Below are positions 1 through 11,374 of a stretch of 64,000 bases of DNA, piece after piece; the first letter of the stretch is position 1; every line of letters begins with the position of its first letter. Both the position numbers and the translations under genes were made by a program. Below the pieces are notes generated by a model. It made no database searches and had not been told where the DNA came from. It worked only from the letters and a program-made list of their open reading frames with translations. This DNA comes from Phytophthora sp. 'mugwort' (Eukaryota; Oomycota; Peronosporomycetes; Peronosporales; Peronosporaceae): positions 8,122,001-8,186,000 of the forward strand of contig JAUCEF010000005.1 of assembly GCA_033558025.1 (NCBI GenBank), given 5' to 3'.

Positions 1-881
1 GTGAGAACCCCGTGCAGCTCTTCCTGCATCGGGTCGTCACATGGCCCCGTTGATCCGCTTAGAACAGGGGAGAACGGTCTTCGGACTGATCTCAGTGTCA
101 ACTGCTACGAGCAACATGCGACACCTAGCGGCCTTCTGGTAGTTCGCTATGTTACCGGGGATCTCGCTCGACCCTCGCCTCCAGTGCGCGTGGCACGGGA
201 TTCTTGTGTTATCCGCGCATGATCACGCGGTGTGACAATTTTCTTGCCGGCACGGACGTTCTCGAGCGCTGGACGACACGTGAAGGATGCCGCCTGGCCG
301 GTTAAGCGAGTGACTGACGCGGACAGCTAGGTCTGCGTGACGTGACGCCAGGTCTCAACTTGCTCATAGACTGCGAAGATATCCAGCGAGCCCCCGGGTC
401 GTGGGTGAGATGTTGGTGGCTTCTGCGATGATCACGGACGATTATGGCGACAGCATGGAGAACCGTGCGCGCTACTTGCTCGAGGCGCTGGAGACTATTC
501 TGGAGAGTCTGGACTCGGCCAAGGTTGGCATCCGTCTGACACTTTTCGTTGGCGATATTGACTCGGACCCCATCGCCACGTACACGTTCGTGCTGAAGCA
601 TCTGAACAACTTCGACCTTGTCCACGCGCTGGCGCCTCACAGGAAATTCCGCGACACTTACATGCGCGTGCTGATCGGGGTCGGGTTTCGACGGACAATT
701 TCGGCCGTGTAGATCGTCGAAGAAGACGCCGATGCCGTGGCCATCAGCCATTTTATTCTGAACCTCGACCTGGTGCGTCGATTCCAGCTCCACAAGCCCG
801 TCAACGACGATGACGCCGACACGTTCTATCTCGAGAGACGAGCGCGGATACACAGATTACCCGCTTCTCTGGCGGGCGGAG
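1..881 (+). pseudogene. Decayed Old Yellow Enzyme-type NADPH dehydrogenase
   Basis: Remnant of a flavin-dependent NADH:flavin oxidoreductase of the Old Yellow Enzyme family. In several frames it reads as successive family blocks: an N-terminal segment around HRVV and RLRTGEN, then TDLSVNCYEQHATPSGLLV at about 88-145, then the best preserved piece at 431-700 with ENRARYLLEALE and VGIRLTLF, and the C-terminal block AISHFILNLDLVRRFQL at about 740-800 ending in GYTDYP after a frameshift. The 220-400 stretch is short for the family, so part of the barrel seems deleted. In-frame stops (for example near 710) and frame changes show it is not functional. It probably begins before the window. Family assignment is from motif recognition only. 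Confidence 0.72.
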
Positions 882-1149
882 CCCGCGGCACATTGAAGTG
901 GTTTATCCACTGGGTCAATTTGTTCGGGACATAGCCTCGTTTTGTGTCGACATAAAACCTGCGTCCAATACATTTTCTCCTTACAGCACAACTTCCGTCC
1001 TGCGCTAAACTGTCCTGTAAACAAGTTACAAAATAAAACCGTCAGCAAAAACTCACCCCGCGTCTTTTCGATCAAAATCTTGTATAGTTGCTGCTACTAC
1101 CTCCACCCGTGACACCCACCCACACGCTCACTCGCCGACTCTCCTCGCC

Positions 1150-3768
1150 ATGACGCGGCAGCATTCCTCTCGTTCTCCGTCCTCGGCACCCTCGTCGCTC
1201 TCCGCTTGTTTGTGGGGCGAGTCATCGCCCGTTCCGATGGGACCTACTAGCGGCGGCAGACTGCGCGCGCAGACGCTGCTGGCGCGCCTGTTCCGGCGCA
1301 AGGAGCGGTCTCCACGACCATTGGCTCTGGCGGCCAGTCGATCGCTGTACGGAGAAGAGGAGGAGACCAAGATGCGTTGTGTGGAGTCGCCCATGCGCGC
1401 GCTGTTTCGCTCGCTCAGTCTGCAGCGCAGCCACAGCAAAACGGAAGAGGTGCAGACGCCGCCGTTCGAGCCCGTGCAGGTGCTGGCCGAGGGCGTGCTC
1501 ACGGTGCTCATGCAGCAGCGCTACTGGCGCTCCAAACCCTTTTACTTAGTGCTGGAGCAGACGCTCGAGAGCAGCGCAGGGGTTCTGGGTTCTCACATGA
1601 GGTTCACGTTGCGACAGTTCCGGTTCCTGCCCGAGACCAGGAAGCCCGGTCGCCTCGTGGCGATTATAACGCTATCTCCGAACGATGTGGTGGTCGATCT
1701 GAGGTCAAATCGACAGGTCAAACACGCGCTGGAGCTGCAGTTGGCGTCGCCTGATCAGCGCACGGAGCTTGGAGGGACCGAAGATGAGGACAGAGAAGAG
1801 GAGAAGGGGTCACAGGTGCTGAGACTCGCGGCGGCGGATGAACGGACCCACGTCAAGTGGCTACAGACGCTCAACTCGTGTATTAACAGGCTGATCTCAC
1901 AGGAGGAGACCCTGCACCGACTCGAGGATTGGGATGCAGCGACGGAACCGGCAAAGATCGTGCCAATGTTTAGAGACGAAGGAAGGAGAGCCAGCGTGTT
2001 AGTGACGGGGGATCGCAATGGCAGTATAGTCAGCTATACTAGTAGTGAATGCAGCAACAATAATCACTACGAGACGGACATTCCAGCTGAAGAGATTCGA
2101 GCGGCTAGAAAAGATATTGGAGAGGAGGACGAAGAGGAATCGAAGCCAGCGGCGCGTGACGTGCAGACAACAGCTCGAGTAGCTCTTGTCGACACAAGTG
2201 AAGAGCTGTCGGCGTACTCGATAAGCGGATACTGCTGTACACCAGAGTATCGATCAAGTGAGTCATCGAACTCACAGGACCCAGACACAGACAGTAACAA
2301 TGCTGCCGATGATAAGGAACTCAACAACGAAGACAACCAGAATGGTGATGATTCCGAAGACGATTCTGTCGCTGGAGATCTTGCTACACAAAGTTGTGTG
2401 GCGCCATACAAGAGTGCTGTTTTAGCTGGAAGAAGTGTTTCTTCCTACCAAAGCGTGGGGCTCGAGGACGAGTACACGAAAGTCAGCTCCAGGTCGTTGA
2501 TAGCAGCAGGAAATGGACACGCGCGACTTCCTCGTGCTGCCTTCGGTGCCACTAGCAGCAGCTCCGGTTTATATCCAATGCTACGACCGCAGACACACTC
2601 GTTCACTGCAAACGGACAAGTGTTTACTCTGGATACTCGCTACCAACTAGTTAAACCGATAGGCAACGGTGCATATGGTGCCGTGATTGCCGTCAAAGAT
2701 GTTATCCACGGCGGCGACAAGCTGGCAGTCAAGAAAATCACCAACATTTTCGAAGACCTGGTCGACGCCAAGCGAATTTTGCGCGAGGTTCGGCTTTTGG
2801 GTCATTTCAACCACAAGAACATCACACGACTGCGAGATCTGTCGCCTCCTCCGTCTCGTAAACAGTTTGACGATATGTATATTATCACCGAACTCATGGA
2901 GACTGATCTGCACCAGGTTATCTACTCGATGCAACCGATGTCGGATGATCATGTCAAGTACTTTTTGTACCAGATGCTTTGCGCGCTGCACCACATCCAC
3001 TCGGCGGGCGTCCTACATCGTGATATGAAGCCCAGCAACATTTTATTGAACGCAAATTGTGACCTTAAAGTATGCGACTTTGGTCTCGCACGTGGAGGAG
3101 TCGGTGCCTCGCCAGGCGGTCATGACGAGTTGCCACAACCGAACGAACTGACGGAATACGTTGTCACTCGGTGGTACCGTGCGCCTGAAATCATGTTGAA
3201 CTGCCTGCACTACACGACAGCTATCGACGTTTGGGCTGCGGGCTGCATTTTCGCCGAAATGCTCTTGCGCGAACCACTTTTCCCTGGAAATGACTATTTG
3301 CATCAGCTCAAGCTCATCATCGAGTTCCTGGGCACTCCCAAACAGGAGGACATTGGGTTTGTGAAGAACACGAAAGCTCTGCGCTTCCTCACAAAGCTAC
3401 CAATTTCCAAACCGAAGAAATGGCGGGAAGTATTTGCCAGCAGTGGCACTGAAAACGCCGTGAGCTTGGAGGCGATCGATTTGTTGAGCAAAATGTTGCT
3501 CTTTAACCCGGAGAAGCGCATTTCGGTCGACGAAGCGTTGCGGCATCCGTATCTGGCGACGTTCTTTGACGAGAATGACCTCGTTGTGTCTAAGCCGTTT
3601 GATTTTTCCTTTGATCTGCCCGACGAGCAATTGTCGAAAGAAGCTCTCATTAATTTGCTCTGCGAAGATATTGAGCAGTTCCATCTGCCAGTGCCCGTCT
3701 CGGTTACACCACTGAGCGCTGCTGCCAGTCGCTACTTCCGAATGGGAATGACAGCGTCAGCAAGTTAA
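1150..3768 (+). CDS. MAP kinase with N-terminal PH-like domain
   Basis: Serine/threonine kinase of the MAPK group, 872 aa, intronless. Residues about 106-245 look like a pleckstrin-homology domain, with alternating beta-type segments and the typical late Trp (W237 in VKWLQTLNSC). A low-complexity Ser/Asp/Glu-rich linker follows (about 260-480). The kinase domain runs from about 498 to 800: glycine loop GNGAYGAV near 505, VAIK-type lysine K528, HRD at 623-625 (LHRDMKPSN), DFG at 643-645, and the dual-phosphorylation site T668-E669-Y670 followed by VVTRWYRAPE. TEY marks it as ERK-like. A tail after HPYLATFF carries an acidic stretch typical of MAPK docking regions. Known MAPKs usually lack a PH domain, so the fusion suggests membrane phosphoinositide control; that role is inference. 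The start is the first ATG of the frame, in a good context. Confidence 0.93.
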   Translation: MTRQHSSRSPSSAPSSLSACLWGESSPVPMGPTSGGRLRAQTLLARLFRRKERSPRPLALAASRSLYGEEEETKMRCVESPMRALFRSLSLQRSHSKTEEVQTPPFEPVQVLAEGVLTVLMQQRYWRSKPFYLVLEQTLESSAGVLGSHMRFTLRQFRFLPETRKPGRLVAIITLSPNDVVVDLRSNRQVKHALELQLASPDQRTELGGTEDEDREEEKGSQVLRLAAADERTHVKWLQTLNSCINRLISQEETLHRLEDWDAATEPAKIVPMFRDEGRRASVLVTGDRNGSIVSYTSSECSNNNHYETDIPAEEIRAARKDIGEEDEEESKPAARDVQTTARVALVDTSEELSAYSISGYCCTPEYRSSESSNSQDPDTDSNNAADDKELNNEDNQNGDDSEDDSVAGDLATQSCVAPYKSAVLAGRSVSSYQSVGLEDEYTKVSSRSLIAAGNGHARLPRAAFGATSSSSGLYPMLRPQTHSFTANGQVFTLDTRYQLVKPIGNGAYGAVIAVKDVIHGGDKLAVKKITNIFEDLVDAKRILREVRLLGHFNHKNITRLRDLSPPPSRKQFDDMYIITELMETDLHQVIYSMQPMSDDHVKYFLYQMLCALHHIHSAGVLHRDMKPSNILLNANCDLKVCDFGLARGGVGASPGGHDELPQPNELTEYVVTRWYRAPEIMLNCLHYTTAIDVWAAGCIFAEMLLREPLFPGNDYLHQLKLIIEFLGTPKQEDIGFVKNTKALRFLTKLPISKPKKWREVFASSGTENAVSLEAIDLLSKMLLFNPEKRISVDEALRHPYLATFFDENDLVVSKPFDFSFDLPDEQLSKEALINLLCEDIEQFHLPVPVSVTPLSAAASRYFRMGMTASAS

Positions 3769-4331
3769 GGGGAAGGTAAGTAGCTTGTACGGAACGAGGA
3801 TATTCTAAGTAAAATAAGTCAACAGTATAAAAGCGTTGTTTGCCAGAGACTAAAATTGTGGAAATGTGTTCTTGCTTGTCCTGCTGTAGTTTGAAGGACA
3901 CAAGAAACTGAAGCACTTTCAAGCATCCTAAAAGGTTGGTGCTCAGTCTGGGTGACAACTGACGTCTGCTGTGTGACAAAGGGGACGCATGTGGCCTTTC
4001 ACGCTGACGCCATTCCCGATATGCTATGGAGATATCTTGGTCGTGTATTCGCCGTCTGGTCAGTTTCAAAACGGGGGTTTCAGTGCTTGATAAAGCCTCA
4101 TTCGAAGCATAAAAAAAAGCCAGGCCTGTCCTCCAAGCATGACCAAAGGCGGAAGTGGCGTCAGCTCTTTGAATTCGAGCTGTTACATGGCACGCGACTG
4201 GATACTTCTGAGGGTAAATATTTGGTGTTCAGCACGCTAGAAGCTGGAGCAATTCGCTGCATGGATGCAAGTCAAGACGCACTTTCCCAGTTGCCTTCAA
4301 GTGCACACACCCGTTCCAAGACTCTTTCATC
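3769..4331. other. Intergenic region, kinase to glucanase
   Basis: This holds the 3' flank of the MAP kinase and the promoter side of the glucanase. A 127-aa frame at 3952-4335 shows no recognisable domain and is not called. No RNA gene or repeat was seen. Confidence 0.5.
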
Positions 4332-5213
4332 ATGAAGTTCTTCTCTCCAATTTCCGCTGCTATCGCCATGTTCACAGTGCACGTGAACGCCAATGGCGTC
4401 TGTTACGATCCGGATCATGGTGTAGCGAGCGGCGCCATGACTGCAGAAAGCGTCAAGGCGGACATGGCGACCATAAAAAGCCATGGCTTCACGACTGTCC
4501 GCACGTACATCTCTCATTTCGGCAACACCAACATGGGCCTCACGATTGCCAGTGCCAATCTCAATCTCACAGTCGCTCTCGGTGTCCCGTATCCTCAATC
4601 TGACTACGTGACACAACTGGATGCTGCTCTCACTGCTGCTAACACGGGTGGTATCGGCTATATCTTTGTGGGTAACGAGAACCTGGCAGGTGCCACCATT
4701 ATACCCAGCGAAATGATCAGCATCATTAAGAGCATTAAGTCACTTGTACCGAAGACAGTAAAGGTCGGAACTGTGCAGCGTAACACCGAGATCATCAACT
4801 ACTCTGGAATCTCTGGCTGGTCGGATCTTGTCGCTGCTTGCGATGTGTTGGGCGTCAATGTCCACCCTTACTTCACACCTGGAACAACCGCCGCGAGTGC
4901 AATTGACGTCGTCAAGAACCAGTGGGCAGTCATACACAAGAACTTCGGTGACAAGGTCATGATTACGGAGACGGGATGGCCTTCGGACGGGACCCTCTCG
5001 GGTAGTACTGGCAGCACGGACGGTCTCAAGACGTTCTACAGCGACTACCAGGCGTGGAGCAGCTCAATGGACGAGTCTTTCTACTTTCAAATGTTTGACA
5101 CGCCTTACAAGACGACCACGTATGAGAAATCTTACGGTTTGCTCACGTACGATTCGATCAACAAGTTTACAGTTGCAACCGCGGAAGTCGCCGGCACAGT
5201 AAGCCCGCATTAG
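4332..5213 (+). CDS. Secreted GH17 glucan 1,3-beta-glucosidase
   Basis: Glycoside hydrolase family 17 protein of 293 aa that would cut beta-1,3-glucan, a main component of the oomycete's own wall. The first 20 or so residues (MKFFSPISAAIAMFTVHVNA) form a signal peptide, so it is probably secreted or wall-located. The mature chain opens with GVCYDPDHG, as is usual for the family. The catalytic pair is visible: acid/base Glu116 in VGNENL and nucleophile Glu213 in ITETGWPSDG, 97 residues apart. No carbohydrate-binding module, GPI signal or membrane segment is evident at the C terminus, and the chain is a single GH17 barrel. It could act in wall remodelling or on plant callose; the sequence does not decide which. 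Confidence 0.93.
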   Translation: MKFFSPISAAIAMFTVHVNANGVCYDPDHGVASGAMTAESVKADMATIKSHGFTTVRTYISHFGNTNMGLTIASANLNLTVALGVPYPQSDYVTQLDAALTAANTGGIGYIFVGNENLAGATIIPSEMISIIKSIKSLVPKTVKVGTVQRNTEIINYSGISGWSDLVAACDVLGVNVHPYFTPGTTAASAIDVVKNQWAVIHKNFGDKVMITETGWPSDGTLSGSTGSTDGLKTFYSDYQAWSSSMDESFYFQMFDTPYKTTTYEKSYGLLTYDSINKFTVATAEVAGTVSPH

Positions 5214-5372
5214 TTGCTCTTACCACTTCTTGTACACAGCTGGATTCAATTCAACGTTGATAAAGAGTACTTGAGTCATTCGAAAAGGCTATCGACACGT
5301 TCATAACATACACCGATCCATCTTACATCCACAACTTTATAGCTTCTTTTGCTTACCGTTCCGTTTGATTCG

Positions 5373-6833
5373 CTAGGATTTGGATGGACCGAAGCCGCAT
5401 TCAGTGAGAAACTGCTTCGTATCATCACGAACGGTGAAGCCCGAGCGCAGATTGCACTGAATGCTAGTGTCCAAAGACACGATGTGGTGATACCAGTATG
5501 ACGGAAGATACAAAACCTCACCGGCACTAAGCGCTACTTCCGCTGCAGGACAGTTGCGCGCTTCCTTCGATAGAGCCCCAGTGTCCGACCAATTGAACGA
5601 CGTATGACGCGCAGACTGACCCTGTGTGAGGAGTCCTTGACACTTACAGACACTCGGCGGTGCAATCACATAGCGCTTGGTCCCACGGATCATAGAGATA
5701 AGGTTAAGCCCACCATCGATATGGCCCTCGGCAATAATACCTCGCATTCCCAGACGGCAGCGCATCCCCCTCTCCCTGGCTACTGCAGCATCACGAATGA
5801 ACACATCTCCGAATCGTGGGTCGTACTCGCTTCGCGTTGGGTCCAGGAACTGTAACTCGTCGTAGATAAACGCCGCCTGTTTCATGAAGTCGTTCTTCTT
5901 GAGCATAAAGTAGTAGTACTCGTGAGGTTTACCTGTCTCTTCGAGCGGCTTGACGTCGTTAATAGCCTTCACAAACTGTGGATACGTCATCCATCGTGAC
6001 TCGTACGGGTCCTTCTCGCCAATAAGCTGCTTGCTCTTTAGGTAGTACATAAAGTGGCTGTCGTTAGCCACGTGCACTTTGTATTGCGCCTTCGGATTTA
6101 GCTGCTCCGTCAGATACTCGTCCGTCCACCGTTCTGAAGCTGCCGTGAGCTCAGGAATGTCATACGCTACGAATGGCACCTCCATCTCCCGAAACATTTG
6201 AGCCAACCGGAACTCATACTGCAACAACAACAACAACAACAACGAAGCATTTTCATGTCCTCATGAGTTTCTCAAGCAACCACACAACAAAACACGAACA
6301 ATTTTGTTGTTCCTCACCGGATCGGAGACGTTAAAGTGGCAGATGCTGTCGAAGATGGCGCGTGGCATTTGCGCCGTATTTTCAGGCTTCCAGTTGTCGA
6401 ACAACGCCGCAGACGGGAACAATTGAGGGTAAGCTTTACACCCCGTCTCTCCGTCCAAGTCACACTGGTACCGTAGCGACGGCAGGTCGCACTGGAACTT
6501 GTTAGTGGCCCCATTGGGGTACACGAGTGGCAGAAATCGATGCAATCTTTGACCCATTAACTGCACGGCCGCATTCTCAACCCCCCAACGTAAAGAGTTC
6601 TCGTCACCGTTCACCTGAAGTTTCGTCCGAAATTTTGACGAGAATGTGGAGCTCAGCACCGCCATTTCGGATGGGAGGGAGACCCATAGTCCGAGAATCA
6701 GAATCCCCACTCCGAATAACAACAACAGAAGGGCGACTGCAGCCCCACCACCTTGTCCTTGACGTAGTTCAAATGCGCCGCGACGCAGGAATGCCGTGGC
6801 GCGGAGCTGAGCGGCAGTCCCAGGTTTGGTCAT
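5373..6833 (-). CDS. Membrane-anchored JmjC (cupin-8) protein, two exons
   Basis: Exons 6318-6833 and 5373-6218, joined in phase 0 across a 99-nt intron (6219-6317; GTGAGG donor, TTGCAG acceptor after a CAA-rich stretch on the plus strand). The product is 453 aa. The open frame extends to a TTG at 6854, but the first ATG is at 6833. Residues about 31-52 form one strong transmembrane helix after a basic N terminus, suggesting a type II membrane protein of the ER or Golgi. The C-terminal half is a JmjC/cupin fold: GHIDGG gives the HxD iron ligands (H338, D340) and YLPSYWYHH the distal His (416 or 417). This is the pattern of Fe(II)/2-oxoglutarate dioxygenases. The substrate is unknown; a lumenal protein or glycan hydroxylase is more plausible than a histone demethylase because of the anchor. 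Confidence 0.87.
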
Positions 6834-7693
6834 TACCGGTATTCGTGTCGTCAACGAGGCGGAAAATGATCAAATGGCATACAGCCCCAAACTACTGGTA
6901 GTCTCCTGTGACAGATGGTTGCATACGGTTGTTGTCAAATATTTGATGTGCCGATGGTGCTAAACCCTGGCGAGTTTCGGAAATACCGGTATTCCCACGC
7001 GCAGGTTGTGAAGTTGTGGACATTACGGCGGCGTCTCGACCTACATGTATTAGCTGTTGGCAGATACCGGTATAATAATATTGACACAAGGGGAAAGGAA
7101 TGTCGGGATTTAACAATCGCGATCACAAAAACCACAAACGACTTGCAGGCTCGCTTGTGACAGCCATAAGTTCGCTACGGCTCGCAAGCTTCACCTCGCT
7201 TGTCAGAAGGTAATACTCGAGCCTGGTTAACATCACATGCTCCGCTCACACATAAACATTCCGGCTTGTATTTCACCCCCGCCACGAATAATGTTTATAT
7301 ACAAACTTAAGTGACCTCCCACTAGCTGTTTATGAAGTGTGCTCAGTCGGTCGGTCGTTGGGTAAACTGATCTTCACTCACGGGTGAAATCGCACAAAAC
7401 TAAGTTTATGGTGTCTCTTTTTCATCGACAGCTTTGTCTCCGTCATCGTGCTGCGGTTTATGGATCCGCCGAGCAGATTGCATCATTAATAGCACACGTC
7501 ATCATTATTTGCGCTGATTAAGTGAACAACGAAAGGATGGCCAGCATCTCTTACGAGACCCACCACTATACTCGAAGTGGTCTAACGAATTACCGCCAGA
7601 TTGGTCGCTTTTTCCGTTCTTAAAGTGCTTGCAAGGCCCCAAGCACTAGCCTAACACTTCCAGTCAGCCATCCGCCCGAATAGTTTTGCCGCC
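6834..7693. promoter_or_regulatory. Divergent intergenic region with three TACCGGTA palindromes
   Basis: 860 bp between the minus-strand JmjC gene and the plus-strand transporter remnant. The 8-bp palindrome TACCGGTA occurs at 6834-6841 (touching the JmjC start codon), 6984-6991 and 7065-7072. No coding frame in this interval is convincing. A regulatory role is inference. Confidence 0.4.
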
Positions 7694-10600
7694 ATGGGGC
7701 TCACCAGTACTGATCCTGAGTCCAAATTTCCGGTCACTGAAAGCCAAATCTTCTACGAGTCCGTCGCAAGCAAACTCGAGACTGCGTTCGGGCAATCGCA
7801 ACCGAAACTGGAAGTTCGTTTTTCCGAGCTGACGGTGTCGTGCAAAGTGACGACGTTGCAGTCAAAGCAGCAAGAAGCCGCCGCGTCTCCGGAGCTACCA
7901 ACAATTTGGAACACGCTCAAGACGGCGGTTCAGAACCTCGTGTTGCCCAGGAACATCGAGTAGCGTCTGATTCTCAAGGGGGTCAGCGGAGTCCTGAGAC
8001 CCGAACGATGACGTTGGTGCTTGGACAGCCAGGATCAGGAAGGTCGACGCTGCTCAAGGCTTTGAGTGGACGACTACGTGCCAATGGTGACCGTCTTATC
8101 GTTACAGGTGAGATTACGTACAACGGCGAGTCGCAGCAGCATATTGCTAAGCAATTGCCTCAGCTTGTGACGTACGAGCCCCAAACTGACGAGCACTTTC
8201 CTCTCCTGTCGGTCTAAGAGAAGTTATCCATTGCGCACGCCTTCAGTGCTGGTGGCGTCAGCGACGTTGCTCAACACGCTTCCATGTTACTCGGACAAAA
8301 TGCTGACAGCGATAGTCGGAAAGCACTCAAGTCTGCCATTGGCATGTTCGAAAACTACCCCGAGGTCATCAAGGAGCAGCACGGGCTGCACAACTGCTGG
8401 AATACCATTGTTGGAGACGACATGACGCGTGGTGTGTCGGGTGGAGAGAAGAAGCGAGTGATACGGGTGAGATGGTACTCGGCATGCAGCGTGTTGTGTT
8501 CATGGATGAAATCAGCACGGAGCTCGACAGCGCTGCACTTTCGACATCGTCAACACTCATCGTACCATTGCGCGAGCTTTAGGCAAAGCGATGGTCATCT
8601 CCTTGCTACAGCCACCTCCGGATTTGTTCGCGCTGTTTGACGACGTCATTCTCTGCATGAGGGTCACGTCATGTACTATGGTCCTCGTGACAAGGTCTTG
8701 GTGTACTTTAGCGAATTGGGTCTTAGCTGCCCTCCCAATCGAGATGTCGCTGATTTCTTGCTTGACCTTGGGACCTCGCAGCAAATACGTGTATGAAACC
8801 ATAGGTGGGAACGTCCCTCGCCAAGCCAGCGAGAATGCTGCGTATATTGCGCTTCAGACATTCACTTGAGTATTCTTGACCTTGTGGAGGCGAATGCTGG
8901 TCACAATAACCTGAATGAGTGGAGCAAATGCACCAAGTCGATGCCTCGCTTTCAGCGATCTGTGTGGGCCAACCTGCTTACGCTTGTCATGCGGCAGTTT
9001 GTGCTCATCATGCGGGATATGAATACGCTGCGTAGTCGCATTGTCCTCGTTCTGGTGGTGACAGTGGTTTGCTCGACTGCCTTCATGGACGCGGATCCTA
9101 CCAATGCACCGTTGGTGTTTGGAGTGCTTTTTCAGTCGGCTATGTTCCCTCTCTTCGAGCAGACATCCCAACTTTCCATGTTCGTTGGCATGCACAATAT
9201 TTTTTACAAGCAACGCTCGGCAAACTTTTTCCAGACGGCGGCTTACGTACTCGCCAATGTCATCAGCCAAGTGCCATCGTGCTGCCCGAAAGTTTCATTT
9301 TTGAGCTTTCATGTATTGGATCGCTGGCTGGAAGCAGACGTCGGAGTCTTCCTTGTGTACGAGGCAATCATCTTCCTCACTGTGATGACGGCCGTTCTCA
9401 TCTTCTTCTTCGTTGCCACGCGATCTCCCCGAACATTTACATTATGAACCCGCTTGCTTTACTTCAAGTGATTTTAGTCTTCGCGGGCTTTATTGTCACC
9501 AAAAGTCAAATCCCGGACTACCTCATTTGGCTATACTGGATCAACCCGATGGCTTGGCCACGTTCGACGTGTGCAATTACGAGGGAGTCGACCCCGCTAC
9601 TGCTAGCAAACGGATATTCACTCAGAAACTGCAACATTCCGTGAGGCACTCACGTTCAGTGCCTTTCTTCGTCAAGATAATGACGTCCCGGTTAGTCCTA
9701 AAACGAAACTGTGAACGATATTGTGAATCTGCTGGGACTTGAAGACATCGCGGATCACATGGTGCGCGGTAGCACTTTGGAGCAACTCAAGCGACTGACG
9801 ATTGGTGTGGAACTGGCTGCCCAGCCCAGTGTGTTGTTCCTGGACGAGCCGACTAACAGAGTGGACGCCCGGTTTGCGAAACTTATCATGGTTGGGATCC
9901 GCAAGGTTGCGAATTCTGGACGTACAGTCGTCTGCACGATCCATAGCCGTCGTACGAAGTGTTCTCTGTTTTCGACGGCTCCTCCTGCTCAAGCGTGGAG
10001 GCGAGACTGTGTATTTTGGTGGACTTGGAGAAGACTGTCGGACACTTGTCAAATACTTTAAGGCGATTCCTTGTGTGCAACCACTGCCTGAAGGGTTCAT
10101 TCCTGCCACGTGGATGCTCGAATGTATTAATGCGGGTGTCAACAAGAAGTCACCACAGAATGACGACGTGGATTTCGCCCATCACTTCAACCAAAGTGTC
10201 CTCAAAGAGGGACTAGACGCAATAGACGAGAAAGGGGTTGGCAAACCATCTCGTCATGTTCCAGCACTGAATTCGGTCGGAAGCGCGCGGCGTCTTCGAT
10301 GATGCAAGCAAAATTGTTGACCCAACGCTTCTTCAACATGCACTGGCGTTCTCCAGCACATCATATCGCAATCATCGGGGTGGCCCTTGGGAGTGTCATT
10401 GTACTGGGGCTTGTTGGCTCTGGTCTATCCACGACGTCATACCAGGGAATTCCTCTGGCCTTGGCATCATCTTCGTCGGCTTCCAGTTCCAAGGCTTCGT
10501 GTTCTTTAACATCGCCATTCCGTTCGCCTTCAACGATCGTGCAGTTTTCTACCGTGGAATGCTCGGCGCAAACATACAGCGCGCTGTGGTACTTTGTGGC

Positions 10601-11188
10601 AGGCACGCCCGTGGAGATCCCGTATGTCTTCACCAAAGCTTTCATCATCGCGACGCTTCTCATCCTCTTGATGGGCTTTACAGGCTTTACCAAGTTCATT
10701 TTGTTCTGGATTGCGGTGTCGTTGTCCATCCTGTGGATGTGTGGGTCATTTCCTGGCGTTCGCGCTCCCTAATATTATCATAGCAGCGCTCACTGGGTCT
10801 GTGGTATCCACCATGTTCTTCCTTTTCGTCGGCTTTAACCCGCAAGACAGCTCCATCTCCGCCGGCTACCAGTGGCTTTACACGATCACGCCACAACGTT
10901 ATACTATGTCCATCCCCGCCACGTTAGTGTACGGCGACTGCTCTACGACTCCGAGATGGACGCGATGACAGGTCAGTACAGCAATTTCGGCCCCGAGATC
11001 GGGTGCCAGCAGTTGGTGGATGCGCCCGTGTCCATCGGCAACGTGACGGTGAACGGACTGCTCGAAGACGTCTACAACATGCACTATGACGGCGTCGCAC
11101 GCGGCTTTGACGCGCTAGTTGTCTTCGCTGTCGCTTCCGGGTGCTGGCTCTGCTGGCGCTACAGTTCATTAACCACCAGAAGCGGTAG
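7694..11188 (+). pseudogene. Broken full-size PDR-type ABC transporter (ABCG)
   Basis: Relic of a pleiotropic drug resistance efflux pump. The ATG at 7694 opens an 89-aa frame that ends at a TAG near 7961. The first nucleotide-binding domain continues in another frame with Walker A GQPGSGRSTLLKALSG (about 8020-8065), is cut by a TAA near 8215, and resumes with the ABC signature VSGGEKKRV (about 8437). The first membrane domain spans about 8870-9560. At about 9555-9585 the reading is FDVCNYEGVD, and by 9613 it is already DIHSETATFREALTFSAF, so the end of membrane domain 1 and the Walker A half of the second nucleotide-binding domain are missing. The rest of that domain survives (LKRLTIGVELAAQPSVLFLDEP), then a second membrane domain, ending LALQFINHQKR at 11188. 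Many frameshifts exclude function. Confidence 0.9.
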
Positions 11189-11374
11189 GACATTTTGTTT
11201 TTACATGCCATTAAAACGTGAAAACTTAATAAAGAATTACATGCCATTAAAACGTGAAAACTAATAAAAACGATGTTTTATCTGAAAAGTCGGCCGATGG
11301 TGCTAGTAAGGAATAGTGTACGCGGCACAACAACTGTGGCACAAGCCATTCGGTGCCGCAAGTTGACGGCCAGC

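Noticed and set aside
302..853. 183-aa minus-strand frame at the left edge
   Set aside because: It lies opposite the Old Yellow Enzyme relic, whose motifs are on plus. It is a shadow frame with no domain.
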